A stretch of 64,000 nucleotides of DNA from Paenibacillus sp. FSL K6-1096 (GCF_037977055.1 NZ_CP150274.1:2046001-2110000), one strand, 5' to 3'. Counted from the stretch's first letter, positions 1-9,236 are shown. Notes: generated by a model from the letters alone, not told the origin. A program made the numbers and translations.

Positions 1-863
<863 letters not shown>

Positions 864-905
864 CTTTTATCCTACCCCTTCATGATTAAAATTACCTATA
901 CTCGC

Positions 906-2165
906 TTAATTCTGAATCAGTGCCTGCGCCAGCTCTTCCAGCTTCACGGTCCGCTGCTCGCCGGTCTCCATCGACTTCAGCGCGATCACGCCGCCATTGA
1001 GCTCGTCCTCGCCGAGAATCGCTGTATACCGGGCTGCCATGCGGTCCGCCGACTTCATCTGCGCCTTCATCTTCCGTCCGAGGTAATCGCGCTCGGCAGA
1101 GAATCCAAGGCTGCGCAGGTGGAACAGCTGCTTCGTAATCTCCAGATCGGCAGCCTCGCCCAGTGCGATGAAGTAGACGTCCAGCGGCTTCGCCGCTTCC
1201 AGCTCCACGCCCTGATTCTCCAGAATCAGCAGAATCCGCTCCAGGCCAATCCCGAAGCCGATCCCCGGCTGATCCGGTCCGCCGATCTCTTCCACAAGAC
1301 CGTTATACCGGCCGCCGCCGCCCACCGTATCGATGGAGCCGATGCCTGCTGCTTTATACTCAAACGCTGTATGCGTGTAATAATCTAGGCCGCGTACCAG
1401 ACGGGGATTCACGCTGTACTCTACCCCCATCACATCGAGATGCCCCTTCACCTTGGCAAAATGCTCGGTGCACTCCTCATCCAGACTGTCCAGAATGGAC
1501 GGTGCCCCGCCGAACTTGTCCTGATCGACCTTGCAGTCCAGCACGCGCAGCGGGTTGCGCTCCATCCGCCGCTGGCAGTCACTGCACAGGCTCTCTCTCA
1601 TCGGTCTCAGGAAATTCAGCAGCTTCTCGCGGTAGGCTGCCCGGCTCGGCGCGTTGCCGACGGAATTCAGCTCCACCCGTACATCCTTCAGCCCCAGATC
1701 AATATAGAACTGATACCCCAGCGAGATGACTTCCGCATCAATAGCCGGGTCTACAGCACCAAACGCCTCAATCCCGAACTGGTGGAACTGGCGGTATCGG
1801 CCCGCCTGCGGACGCTCATAACGGAACATCGGCCCGATATAATACAGCTTGCTGACATCCGGCTCCCCGTAGAGCTTGTTCTGGACATAGGCGCGCACAA
1901 CGCCGGCAGTCCCTTCAGGACGCAGCGCCAGATCGCGGTCGCCCTTGTCCTTGAAGGTGTACATCTCTCCTTCTACAATGTCCGTCGTTTCGCCTACTCC
2001 GCGCTCGAACAGCCCGGTATGCTCGAACATCGGTGTGCGGATCTCCCGGTAATTGAAGCGGCGGCAGAGCTCTCTCGCCTTGGCCTCTACGACCTGCCAC
2101 TTCTCCACTGCACCCGGAAGCACATCCTGCGTACCGGTAGGTTTCTCGAATCTTTCTTTAGCCAC
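906..2165 (-). CDS. hisS: Histidyl-tRNA synthetase
   Basis: Class II synthetase that charges tRNA-His. The 419-residue length is normal. Motif 1 lies near residues 40-65 (REIRTPMFEHTGLFERGVGE), motif 2 is FRYERPQAGRYRQF, the histidine-specific loop LVRGLDYYTHTAFEY follows, and motif 3 is GIGFGIGLERILL. The C-terminal anticodon-binding domain runs from about residue 325. The start is a GTG at 2165 with a strong AGGAGGG eight bases upstream. A T-box leader with its own terminator precedes the gene, so expression should rise when tRNA-His is uncharged. First gene of the hisS-aspS unit. Confidence 0.97.
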   Translation of the reverse strand: MAKERFEKPTGTQDVLPGAVEKWQVVEAKARELCRRFNYREIRTPMFEHTGLFERGVGETTDIVEGEMYTFKDKGDRDLALRPEGTAGVVRAYVQNKLYGEPDVSKLYYIGPMFRYERPQAGRYRQFHQFGIEAFGAVDPAIDAEVISLGYQFYIDLGLKDVRVELNSVGNAPSRAAYREKLLNFLRPMRESLCSDCQRRMERNPLRVLDCKVDQDKFGGAPSILDSLDEECTEHFAKVKGHLDVMGVEYSVNPRLVRGLDYYTHTAFEYKAAGIGSIDTVGGGGRYNGLVEEIGGPDQPGIGFGIGLERILLILENQGVELEAAKPLDVYFIALGEAADLEITKQLFHLRSLGFSAERDYLGRKMKAQMKSADRMAARYTAILGEDELNGGVIALKSMETGEQRTVKLEELAQALIQN

Positions 2166-2201
2166 AGCCTATCCCTCCTGAAAATAACCCCTTAGCACAG
2201 C

Positions 2202-2249
2202 AAAAAATCCCCCGCGCCTGTTCAACTTGCAAACAGGGACGAGGGATTA
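2202..2249 (-). terminator. T-box terminator hairpin
   Basis: On the minus strand AATCCCTCGTCCCTGTT pairs with AACAGGCGCGGGGGATT around a short loop and is followed by TTTTTT. It competes with the T-box antiterminator. Confidence 0.9.
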
Positions 2250-2566
2250 TACTAACCGATAATTCACCCGTGGTACCACCCACATTCCGGACTTCAGCAG
2301 CTGCTGCTTCAGATCCGCTCTAAGCGGTTAACGCCCGCCTACGCGCAACCGGCTACTGACTGTAGGCCAACAATCAGCCTGCTTTCGCCGTGCGTTCTCG
2401 GGGAGGTCATTCATCCGTTCATCAACAGAATCCTTACAGCCATGCGGATCAGCGTCTGTTCCGTCCTAAACTGGACAGCTACGCGATCTGCGGGATTCCT
2501 CTCTGGGGTTGTGGGCTACGGATTACTTGGTCCCGTCATCAAATACAATATAACTTACCGTATACT
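2202..2566 (-). promoter_or_regulatory. T-box leader (riboswitch) upstream of hisS
   Basis: The hallmark T-box antiterminator sequence GGGTGGTACCACG is present on the minus strand (plus strand 2268-2281). It is followed by a strong intrinsic terminator at 2202-2249 and then hisS. About 300 nt of structured leader lie between the promoter and the T-box, the usual size of a stem I to stem III region. T-boxes bind uncharged tRNA through a specifier codon and the NCCA tail, allowing readthrough. The downstream gene implies tRNA-His; I did not place the specifier codon. Confidence 0.93.
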
Positions 2567-2571
2567 GTTAG

Positions 2572-2600
2572 ATTCTACTGAACCACTGCGCTAAAGTCAA
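2572..2600 (-). promoter_or_regulatory. Sigma-A type promoter of hisS-aspS
   Basis: Minus strand: -35 TTGACT (2600-2595), 17-bp spacer, -10 TAGAAT (2577-2572). It sits directly upstream of the T-box leader. Confidence 0.82.
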
Positions 2601-2626
2601 GGATTGAATTAATTACGCTGTGACCA

Positions 2627-2666
2627 AGTTCGGCACAGTTCGGCACAGTTCGGCCTAGTTCGGCCC
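2627..2666. repeat. 10-bp tandem repeat, four units
   Basis: AGTTCGGCAC, AGTTCGGCAC, AGTTCGGCCT and AGTTCGGCCC follow each other without gaps just upstream of the hisS promoter. The period is one helical turn. No function is apparent. Confidence 0.85.
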
Positions 2667-2947
2667 ACCGGACCACGGTAACCACTGTGCCACTGCCACC
2701 CAGCGATCGTTAAGCTTAAAGGACTGAGATTCCGCTATTGGGCCAAAAATGTCATATTCACGCATTAACCGGACCCTGATTCAGTTATACACCCACATAT
2801 GCCTCACGATCTGCTCAAATCAACATAATAACGGAATGTCAGTCCTCCTCTGCCCTCATGGTAAGGATTTTGGGACAAATAGGCGCTTCACAGTCCGCTT
2901 CACTCTGCTTGTGCTGGCACTCCCTCTTGCTCCAAAACCCTCATAAC

Positions 2948-2980
2948 AAAAAAGTGACCTGCAGCCGATTGCTGCAGGTC
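2948..2980 (-). terminator. Orphan intrinsic terminator (minus strand)
   Basis: GACCTGCAG (2956-2964) pairs with CTGCAGGTC (2972-2980). Read on the minus strand the stem is followed by ACTTTTTTG. No convincing gene lies upstream of it on the minus strand before the next terminator at 3278-3316, so it may end a small RNA. I see no other feature in 2981-3160. Confidence 0.7.
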
Positions 2981-3161
2981 CATCGTCATATATTATAAAA
3001 AAGGGGGTCATGCTTCTATTATAAACACGCTATATTAAGGAAACATGTATGTAGTATTACAGTTACATTACAGAAAAGAAAGCGTTTCATAAAGTTGTCC
3101 AGAACACAAGCTAATCCAATCTACACAATAGGTTACACCATCTCTTAATCCTTGTCTACAA

Positions 3162-3274
3162 GTAGAAGCGGCTATTTCAAGTGGAAACGGCTATGCCGTC
3201 CTTATTAAGGACGGCACCCGTTTCAGCGAGAAATATAAGGATAAGTTATCGTGTGGAACATATAAATTCTTATA
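3162..3274. repeat. Hairpin-rich intergenic repeat element, copy 1
   Basis: The element holds a perfect hairpin GCCGTCCTTA/TTAAGGACGGC (3195-3215) extended by GAAACGG (3184-3190) and CCGTTTC (3218-3224). Its tail AACATATAAATTCTTAT (3257-3273) recurs exactly at 4779-4795, again next to a hairpin and again just before a terminator. It looks like a dispersed noncoding repeat. Confidence 0.6.
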
Positions 3275-3277
3275 TTT

Positions 3278-3316
3278 AAAAAAAGCTCCAGCCTCCCAAG
3301 CGGAAGACTGGAGCTC
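3278..3316 (-). terminator. Terminator of the 3350-3811 gene
   Basis: On the minus strand AGCTCCAGTCTTCC pairs with GGAGGCTGGAGCT, followed by TTTTTTT. Confidence 0.88.
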
Positions 3317-3349
3317 TACATTATATTTCTAGATCAAGCAGGCTGCTGC

Positions 3350-3811
3350 TTAATCAAAGACCTCAACATACGCCTGCTTGCGGCGCAGGGCATTCACAAC
3401 ATCATTGAACTGGTTCTCCGCTACCTTGAGATCCATCACATAGTTCAGATGCTCCAGGTCGCTGTTCTTCAGCTCATCGCCGTCACGAACCTCGCCTTCT
3501 AAATCCGCTTCCTCCGCACGTACCTCATCCGGACGGTCCGGACCGTCGATATCCGCGATGGCAGGAACAATCGCCGCTCCTGTAGCCGGGGTGGAAGCGC
3601 CTCCTGCCGCGTATACGCCTCCAGCGCCGGTTGTAGCCGTGTTATAGGGAGCCAGCGGGATCAGGATATTGCGCCGGTTCCGTCCTCCGTTATCCAGAGG
3701 AGCCGTTAAGGCGGATACCTCCACTCCTTCTACACCGTAAGGAATTAATGCTGTCTTGGCACCTTCTGCTGCATCTTCCGTACTGAAATAGGCTTGGATT
3801 CTCTTAGTCAT
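3350..3811 (-). CDS. Uncharacterised acidic protein (153 aa)
   Basis: I do not recognise a named family. The N-terminus (TKRIQAYFSTEDAAEGAKTALIPYGV) and C-terminus (VAENQFNDVVNALRRKQAYVEVFD) read like the two halves of a small ferredoxin-like alpha/beta fold of the kind seen in general stress proteins. They are joined by a glycine/alanine-rich stretch (about 60-85) and a very acidic stretch (about 88-118). There is no signal peptide or membrane segment. The start at 3811 has GGGAGGG in front and the gene has its own terminator. It lies 38 bp downstream of a DJ-1/PfpI gene on the same strand and is probably cotranscribed with it, which fits a stress role by inference only. Confidence 0.7.
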   Translation of the reverse strand: MTKRIQAYFSTEDAAEGAKTALIPYGVEGVEVSALTAPLDNGGRNRRNILIPLAPYNTATTGAGGVYAAGGASTPATGAAIVPAIADIDGPDRPDEVRAEEADLEGEVRDGDELKNSDLEHLNYVMDLKVAENQFNDVVNALRRKQAYVEVFD

Positions 3812-3849
3812 TGTTAATCCCTCCCATAAGGTTTGTGTAAACGCTTGTA

Positions 3850-4356
3850 TTACAACACCTTAAGCAGCTCACGCACAAATGCGGGCTCATCCTTGGGTGT
3901 GCGTGATGTAATATAATTGCCGTCCACGACAACCTCTTCATCCTTGAACTCCGCCCCGGCATTGATCAGGTCATCCTTCAGCGGCGGATAGGAGGTGAGT
4001 GTGCGGCCTTTCAGCAGATCGGCGCTGATCAGGATCTGCGGCCCGTGACAGATGGCGGCAATCGGCTTGCCTGCGCCGTCCGCCTCTTGGACAAACTGCA
4101 GAATGTCAGGGCTTAGACGAAGATTCTCCGGAGAAGAGCCGCCCGGTATGACCACAGCATCATAGTCTCCGGCCTTGACCTCACTGATCGCCTTATCGGC
4201 TGTATAGGATACGCTTCCTTGTTTGCCGTGCAGGGTCTCATGCTTCTTCAGACCGATAATCTCTGCCTGATGCCCTGCCTGCAGCACCTCTTCATAAGGA
4301 ACCTTCATTTCCGAGTCTTCAAAATCATTTGCGAGCAGAAATGCTACTTTACTCAT
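3850..4356 (-). CDS. DJ-1/PfpI family protein (general stress protein 18-like)
   Basis: Cytoplasmic 168-residue protein of the class I glutamine amidotransferase-like superfamily. The nucleophile elbow AAICHGPQ places the reactive Cys at 103 with His104. Glu16 lies in the usual position of the acid that contacts the cysteine, and VVIPGGSSPENLR (68-80) is the conserved oxyanion-side loop. Family members have been described as proteases, glyoxalases or protein deglycases; the activity of this one cannot be decided from sequence. It resembles the B. subtilis YfkM group. Likely in one unit with the 3350-3811 gene. Confidence 0.9.
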   Translation of the reverse strand: MSKVAFLLANDFEDSEMKVPYEEVLQAGHQAEIIGLKKHETLHGKQGSVSYTADKAISEVKAGDYDAVVIPGGSSPENLRLSPDILQFVQEADGAGKPIAAICHGPQILISADLLKGRTLTSYPPLKDDLINAGAEFKDEEVVVDGNYITSRTPKDEPAFVRELLKVL

Positions 4357-4480
4357 GAGATGATGATCTCCTCTCTGTGCTATTCTGTTCTCGTGATTCT
4401 ATTACCCGCATTCCTCCGCTTTATAACCAGCTCTGCCCGTTCCATGCAAAAAAACAACAAACCCGGAGCGCCTCCGCACC

Positions 4481-4636
4481 TTAAGTACGGGGCATAAGGC
4501 TGCGGCGCATTGCCTGAAGTCCCTGCAGCTCCTGCTGTCCTTCAACCGCTTTGGCTGTGGCTGCCGCTTCCGTCCCTGAACCTGCCATATGGCCCTGCAA
4601 TGTGTTCCATATCCATGCTTTTGGTGATTGTCTCAT
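4481..4636 (-). CDS. Possible small protein (51 aa), unknown
   Basis: Reading from ATG 4636 gives a 51-residue peptide beginning MRQSPKAWIWNTLQGHMAG and ending QAMRRSLMPRT. GGGGAG stands eight bases before this ATG. A longer reading from 4678 has no ribosome site. A short GC hairpin followed by a T-rich run (plus 4446-4480) could act as its terminator. There is no recognisable domain. The good ribosome site is the main argument for coding; it may be spurious. Confidence 0.42.
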   Translation of the reverse strand: MRQSPKAWIWNTLQGHMAGSGTEAAATAKAVEGQQELQGLQAMRRSLMPRT

Positions 4637-4715
4637 ACGCTGAACTCCCCGCAACTTGTGAATAATGGTTACTTCCATAGTCTAACCATCCAGCGTTGCT
4701 GCTATCCCGACGCAA

Positions 4716-4796
4716 AATAACCCCACAAAGTGGAGCTTTAGCGCAGGTGGTGACTCAGGTACTTTGCGGGGACCCCAAAACATATAAATTCTTATC
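4716..4796. repeat. Hairpin-rich intergenic repeat element, copy 2
   Basis: CCCCACAAAGT (4721-4731) and ACTTTGCGGGG (4761-4771) form an imperfect stem. The tail AACATATAAATTCTTAT (4779-4795) is identical to the tail of the element at 3162-3274. As there, a gene terminator follows at once. No coding potential was seen. Confidence 0.6.
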
Positions 4797-4800
4797 ATCC

Positions 4801-4831
4801 AAAAAGGACCCTACAAATATGTAGAGTCCTT
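4801..4831 (-). terminator. Terminator of relA-dtd
   Basis: Minus strand GGACTCTACA pairs with TGTAGGGTCC, followed by TTTTT. Confidence 0.88.
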
Positions 4832-4850
4832 CATCGTCAAGCCAATATCG

Positions 4851-5294
4851 TTAGCCCCGGCTGTCCAGCAGCAGGGTGACCGGGCCCCAGTTGGTCAGGG
4901 CGACATCCATCATCGCGCCGAACACACCAGTCTCCACCTGCAGACCGCCGGCCCGCAGCTGCTGGTTGAAATAGTCGTAGAGCCGCTCTGCCTCCGCCGG
5001 AGCCGCCGCAGCCATGAAGTTGGGACGTCTGCCCTTGCGGCAGTCCCCGTACAGCGTGAACTGGGAGACCGACAGAATGGCCCCGCCGGCCTCTGTGACG
5101 CTGTGGTTCATTTTACCGGCAGCATCCTCAAAAATCCTTAGTCCCGCCACCTTCTCCGCCAGATACTTGGCATCCTTCTCGGTATCCTCATGGGTGATGC
5201 CGACCAGCAGCATCAGCCCTTCTCCTATAGCGCCGGTCACGGTCCCGTCTACGGTCACACTCGCGCTCTTGCAGCGCTGTACAACCACTCTCAT
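4851..5294 (-). CDS. dtd: D-aminoacyl-tRNA deacylase
   Basis: Hydrolyses D-aminoacyl-tRNA (and Gly-tRNA-Ala), recycling tRNA and keeping D-amino acids out of proteins. The length of 147 residues is standard. Both active-site signatures are present: [10 protein letters not shown] (about 77-86, catalytic backbone region) and the cross-subunit loop NWGPVT (about 134-139) that carries the Gly-cis-Pro motif. It starts at the ATG at 5294 and follows relA by 28 bp, the usual relA-dtd pair. A terminator follows the gene. Confidence 0.96.
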   Translation of the reverse strand: MRVVVQRCKSASVTVDGTVTGAIGEGLMLLVGITHEDTEKDAKYLAEKVAGLRIFEDAAGKMNHSVTEAGGAILSVSQFTLYGDCRKGRRPNFMAAAAPAEAERLYDYFNQQLRAGGLQVETGVFGAMMDVALTNWGPVTLLLDSRG

Positions 5295-5322
5295 CTCATC
5301 GTTCAGCTCCTTGCCCTAACAC

Positions 5323-7503
5323 CTATTGCATAATACGGTTCACGGTATATACATCCTTGACCCGCTTCACTTTATCGACCACAGACTGCAGATGATCCGT
5401 ATTGCGGATCAGAATCGTCATATGGATCATGGCCATCTTGTTCTTGTCGGAGCGTCCGGTCACCGCCGATATATTCGTCTTACTCTCCGACACCGCCTGC
5501 AGCACCTCATTCAGGAGGCCGTTGCGGTCATGGCCGGTAATCTCAATATCGACACTGTAATTGGACTCCATGCTGCCTTCCCATTCCACTTCGATCACAC
5601 GTGCAGCCTCTTCCCCTTCGCCCTCGGACGGAATATTCGGGCAATCCTCACGGTGCACCGATACGCCGCGTCCGCGGGTGACATAGCCGACAATGTCATC
5701 GCCTGGAACAGGATTACAACATCGCGCGAAGCGTACGAGCAGATTGTCGATGCCCTTGACACGCACTCCGTTGGTTGGCTGGTTACGCTTCTCCCCGGTA
5801 GATTTGATCTCCTTCATCTGGGAGGTCAGCTCCAGGTGGCCTGCGGCCTCCTCCTGCTCCTTACGCAGCTTCTCCGTCAGCTTGGAGGCAATCTGGGCGG
5901 CGGTAATCCCGCCGAAGCCGACAGCGGACAGCATATCCTCCACATCGTTGAAGGCGAACTTCTTCGCCGCCTCCGACAATTTATCCTCTGTCAGCCAGTC
6001 GGAGACCTCCACGTTCAAGCGCTTCAGCTCGCGTTCGATCGCCTCGCGGCCCTTCTCCACGTTCTCCTCGCGCTTCTCCTTCTTGAACCATTGCTTGATC
6101 TTACTGCGCGCATGGGAGGATTGGGCAATCTTCAGCCAGTCGCGGCTCGGCCCGTACGAGTTCTTCGAGGTTAGAATCTCCACGATATCCCCGGTCTTCA
6201 GCTTATGGTCCAGCGGCACAATCCGCCCGTTCACCTTGGCGCCGATCGTCCGGTTGCCGACCTCGGTATGAATGCGGAACGCGAAGTCCAGCGGCACAGA
6301 GCCGGCTGGCAGCTCCACCACCTCGCCCTTTGGCGTGAAGACGAAGACCAGATCGGAGAAGAAATCCATCTTCAGCGATTCTACGAATTCCTCCGCATCC
6401 TTGGCTTCATGCTGAAGCTCCAGAATCTCGCGGAAGAACGGCATCCGGTTCTCCGGGTTCACGTTATTGCTGTTGCCTTCCTTATATGCCCAGTGGGCGG
6501 CAATCCCGAATTCAGCGGTACGGTGCATCTCCCATGTCCGGATCTGGACCTCGGTCGGCTCCCCGCCCGGGCCTACCACTGTTGTATGCAATGACTGGTA
6601 CATATTGGCCTTGGGCATAGCAATATAATCCTTGAACCGGCCGGGCATCGGCTTCCAAAGAGTATGAATAATGCCGAGTGTGGCATAACAATCCTTGATG
6701 TTGTCCACGATAATGCGGATGGCCAGCAGATCATAGATTTCGTTGAACTGCTTGTTCTTCGTGTTCATCTTGTTATAGACACTATAGATATGCTTCGGGC
6801 GTCCTGACAGGTCGCCTTCAATGCCCATTTCGTCCAGCTTGGCGCGGATGCGGCTGATGACACTGTCGATGAACTGCTCGCGTTCGGCCCGCTTCTTGTG
6901 TACAAGATTGGCAATGCGGTAGTACTGCTGCGGATTCAGGTAACGGAGGGCAATGTCCTCCATCTCCCATTTGATGGCAGAGATCCCGAGCCGGTCGGCA
7001 ATGGGACAGAAAATCTCCAGCGTCTCATAGGAAATCCGGCGCTGGCTCTCTTCCGATTGGTATTTGAGCGTGCGCATGTTGTGCAGCCGGTCTGCCAGCT
7101 TGATCACAATGACCCGGATGTCCTGGGCCATAGCGATGAACATTTTGCGGTAATTCTCGTTCTGTTGCTCTTCCTTCGAGCGGAAGCGGATGCGTTCCAG
7201 CTTGGTCAGGCCGTCCACCAGCATCGCGCAGGTATCGCCGAATTTCTCGCGGATCTGCTCCAGGGACACGGTCGTATCCTCCACCACATCATGCAGCAGC
7301 GCTGCAATAATGGAGATGACATCCATCTGCATATTGACGACAATATCTGCAACCGCCAGCGGGTGCAGAATATACGGCTCCCCCGATTTGCGGATCTGCC
7401 CATGATGTGCCTGGTCGGCAAATTCGTAAGCCTCACGGATGCGGAGAAGATCTTTTTCTTTTATATAGGCGCCAGCCTTTTCGGTTAATTGCTCTATGCC
7501 CAT
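5323..7503 (-). CDS. relA: Bifunctional (p)ppGpp synthetase/hydrolase Rel
   Basis: Makes and degrades (p)ppGpp, the stringent-response alarmone. The domains in order are an HD hydrolase (HHGQIRKSGEPYILHP, then LLHDVVEDT), the RelA/SpoT synthetase (GRFKDYIAMPKANMYQSLH, VQIRTWEMHRTAEFGIAAHW), TGS (VVELPAGSVPLDFAFRIHTEVG), a helical/zinc-finger region with CCNPVPGDDIVGY, and a C-terminal ACT domain. An intact HD motif indicates hydrolase activity as in other Gram-positive Rel proteins. I start at ATG 7503 (726 residues, MGIEQLTEKAG) because 63 further upstream codons have no family similarity and contain the promoter. The nearest ribosome-like site (GAAGGGA) is unusually far, about 17 bases away. 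Cotranscribed with dtd. Confidence 0.96.
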   Translation of the reverse strand: MGIEQLTEKAGAYIKEKDLLRIREAYEFADQAHHGQIRKSGEPYILHPLAVADIVVNMQMDVISIIAALLHDVVEDTTVSLEQIREKFGDTCAMLVDGLTKLERIRFRSKEEQQNENYRKMFIAMAQDIRVIVIKLADRLHNMRTLKYQSEESQRRISYETLEIFCPIADRLGISAIKWEMEDIALRYLNPQQYYRIANLVHKKRAEREQFIDSVISRIRAKLDEMGIEGDLSGRPKHIYSVYNKMNTKNKQFNEIYDLLAIRIIVDNIKDCYATLGIIHTLWKPMPGRFKDYIAMPKANMYQSLHTTVVGPGGEPTEVQIRTWEMHRTAEFGIAAHWAYKEGNSNNVNPENRMPFFREILELQHEAKDAEEFVESLKMDFFSDLVFVFTPKGEVVELPAGSVPLDFAFRIHTEVGNRTIGAKVNGRIVPLDHKLKTGDIVEILTSKNSYGPSRDWLKIAQSSHARSKIKQWFKKEKREENVEKGREAIERELKRLNVEVSDWLTEDKLSEAAKKFAFNDVEDMLSAVGFGGITAAQIASKLTEKLRKEQEEAAGHLELTSQMKEIKSTGEKRNQPTNGVRVKGIDNLLVRFARCCNPVPGDDIVGYVTRGRGVSVHREDCPNIPSEGEGEEAARVIEVEWEGSMESNYSVDIEITGHDRNGLLNEVLQAVSESKTNISAVTGRSDKNKMAMIHMTILIRNTDHLQSVVDKVKRVKDVYTVNRIMQ

Positions 7504-7537
7504 TCTCGTCGTATCCGTTTCCCTTCTATAATAAAAT

Positions 7538-7568
7538 GAACCCGCAAGGATGCAGAATTTGCAGGTTC
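7538..7568 (-). promoter_or_regulatory. Inverted repeat in relA 5' leader
   Basis: GAACCCGCAA and TTGCAGGTTC flank a short loop between the relA promoter and start codon. The transcript would form a hairpin about 35 nt before the ATG. There is no T-run, so it is not a terminator. It may affect translation. Confidence 0.5.
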
Positions 7569-7612
7569 CATATATCCCGGCGGAAGTAACACTCAGGTTA
7601 AAGTTGTCTATA

Positions 7613-7641
7613 ATTATGACGCTTGCGAGGGATTCCGTCAA
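7613..7641 (-). promoter_or_regulatory. Sigma-A type promoter of relA
   Basis: Minus strand: -35 TTGACG (7641-7636), 17-bp spacer, -10 CATAAT (7618-7613), about 110 bp before the chosen ATG. The remainder of 7642-7827 shows no clear feature. Confidence 0.75.
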
Positions 7642-7827
7642 CACTTGGCATAGCGTGGGATTCCTGTCAGCGAAAGGGCCAAGAAAAGACAATTTTGTGG
7701 CGCAGGCAAAAATGTTGTTGTAAAAATCCGCCGATCTATTTAATCTAGTAAAGGCGGTTTGGAAGTAGACAGAATTACAAATGTCAAGCGAACCACAAAT
7801 TCAGATCAGAAAGAGAAGTGAACTCCA

Positions 7828-9138
7828 TTGCAACGCGAAATTCAAGTTAATGAGAGACTCCCTTGGGGCCCGGGCTTCCTCCTGAGTCTTCAGCATCTGT
7901 TCGCCATGTTCGGCAGCACGGTGCTGGTTCCTAACCTGTTCGGGGTAGACCCCGGCATGATCCTGCTGATGAATGGTATCGGCACCCTGCTATATATTCT
8001 GATCTGCCGCGGCAAAATCCCTGCTTATTTGGGTTCCAGCTTTGCCTTTATCTCCCCGGTGCTTCTGGTACTCAATGACCATGCCGGCGATCATGAGCGC
8101 GGATATTCGCTTGCACTTGGCGCTTTTATTGTTACTGGTGTTATTTTTATTCTTGTCGCTTTAATTGTACGTTATGCCGGCACCGGCTGGATTGACGTCG
8201 TATTCCCTCCGGCGGTTATGGGTGCAATCGTAGCTACCATCGGACTGGAGCTTGTTCCTGTTGCGGCACGCATGGCCGGGCTGATCGCTCCTGAAGGCGT
8301 GGCTGCGGCGGACTGGACGCCTGACGGCAAAGCCATTACCCTGTCGCTTGTCACGCTTGGCGTAACGGTTCTCGGCTCCGTGTTATTCCGCGGCTTCCCC
8401 AAAATCATCCACATCCTCATCGGTATCGTTACCGGTTACGTACTCGCTTATATCCTGGGTCAGGTGAATACAAGCGCCATCTCGGAAGCAAGCTTCCTCT
8501 CCCATCCGACCATTATTACCCCCTCCTTCAGCTGGCAGGTTATCTTGACGATCATTCCCGTATCGCTGGTTGTTATTGTTGAGCATATCGGCCATTTGCT
8601 GGTAACCAGTAATATTGTCGGCAAGGATCTGACCAAAGATCCGGGGCTGGACCGCTCGCTGATGGGTAACGGGATCTCTACAGTACTCTCGGGCTTCGTC
8701 GGTTCTACACCTAATACAACCTACGGTGAAAATATCGGCGTTATGGCGCTGACCAAAGTGTACTCGGTATATGTCATCGCCGGAGCTGCTGTTATCGCAA
8801 TCGTGCTGTCCTTCTCCGGGACCTTCTCCTCGGTCATTGCCAATATTCCTACGCCGGTCATGGGCGGTGTCTCCCTGCTGCTGTTCGGCGTGATTGCGGC
8901 TTCGGGTCTGCGGATCTTCGTAGAGCAGAAGGTGGATTTCTCCAAGGCAACCAACATGATTCTGGCTACGCTTGTCCTCGTGGTAGGCATCAGCGGCATC
9001 TCCCTCAAGCTTGGCGGCGTTGAGCTGAAAGGGATGGCGTTGGCAACGCTTGTCGGGATGGTGCTCGCCCTGCTCTTCAAGCTGATTGAGGTCCTGGGCT
9101 TATCCAATGAACAGGAAGCGGAGAAGTCCGCTCACTAG
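7828..9138 (+). CDS. Uracil permease (NCS2 family, UraA/PyrP type)
   Basis: Membrane symporter of the nucleobase-cation symporter-2 family. It has 436 residues, about 14 hydrophobic segments and the two re-entrant half-helix regions. The family signature [QEP]NxGxxxxT appears as ENIGVMALTK inside TPNTTYGENIGVMALT, the form typical of uracil rather than xanthine/urate transporters. EHIGHLL matches the conserved TM8 motif with a substrate-binding glutamate. The start is TTG at 7828 with a modest AGAAGTG; no ATG fits the conserved N-terminus (LPWGPGFLLSLQHLFAMFG). It stands alone, divergent from relA and convergent with apt across a shared terminator. Confidence 0.9.
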   Translation: MQREIQVNERLPWGPGFLLSLQHLFAMFGSTVLVPNLFGVDPGMILLMNGIGTLLYILICRGKIPAYLGSSFAFISPVLLVLNDHAGDHERGYSLALGAFIVTGVIFILVALIVRYAGTGWIDVVFPPAVMGAIVATIGLELVPVAARMAGLIAPEGVAAADWTPDGKAITLSLVTLGVTVLGSVLFRGFPKIIHILIGIVTGYVLAYILGQVNTSAISEASFLSHPTIITPSFSWQVILTIIPVSLVVIVEHIGHLLVTSNIVGKDLTKDPGLDRSLMGNGISTVLSGFVGSTPNTTYGENIGVMALTKVYSVYVIAGAAVIAIVLSFSGTFSSVIANIPTPVMGGVSLLLFGVIAASGLRIFVEQKVDFSKATNMILATLVLVVGISGISLKLGGVELKGMALATLVGMVLALLFKLIEVLGLSNEQEAEKSAH

Positions 9139-9162
9139 AACCATTCAATTCAGATTCAGCTG

Positions 9163-9210
9163 CAAAAAAGCGGACTGCTGTCTTCATTCGACAGCAGTCC
9201 GCTTTATATT
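9163..9210. terminator. Bidirectional terminator between uracil permease and apt
   Basis: AGCGGACTGCTGTC and GACAGCAGTCCGCT form a 14-bp perfect stem with an A-run before and a T-rich run after, so it can serve both converging genes. Confidence 0.9.
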
Positions 9211-9236
9211 TCCCGGGAAAAGTTATTCCGGCGGTA

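Noticed and set aside
2749..2946. 65-codon plus-strand frame ending at the orphan terminator
   Set aside because: No ribosome site, no domain, and the hairpin after it has its T-run on the opposite strand.
7504..7692. 63-codon N-terminal extension of Rel
   Set aside because: It includes the relA promoter and leader hairpin and lacks similarity to the known Rel N-terminus, so the start at 7503 is preferred.
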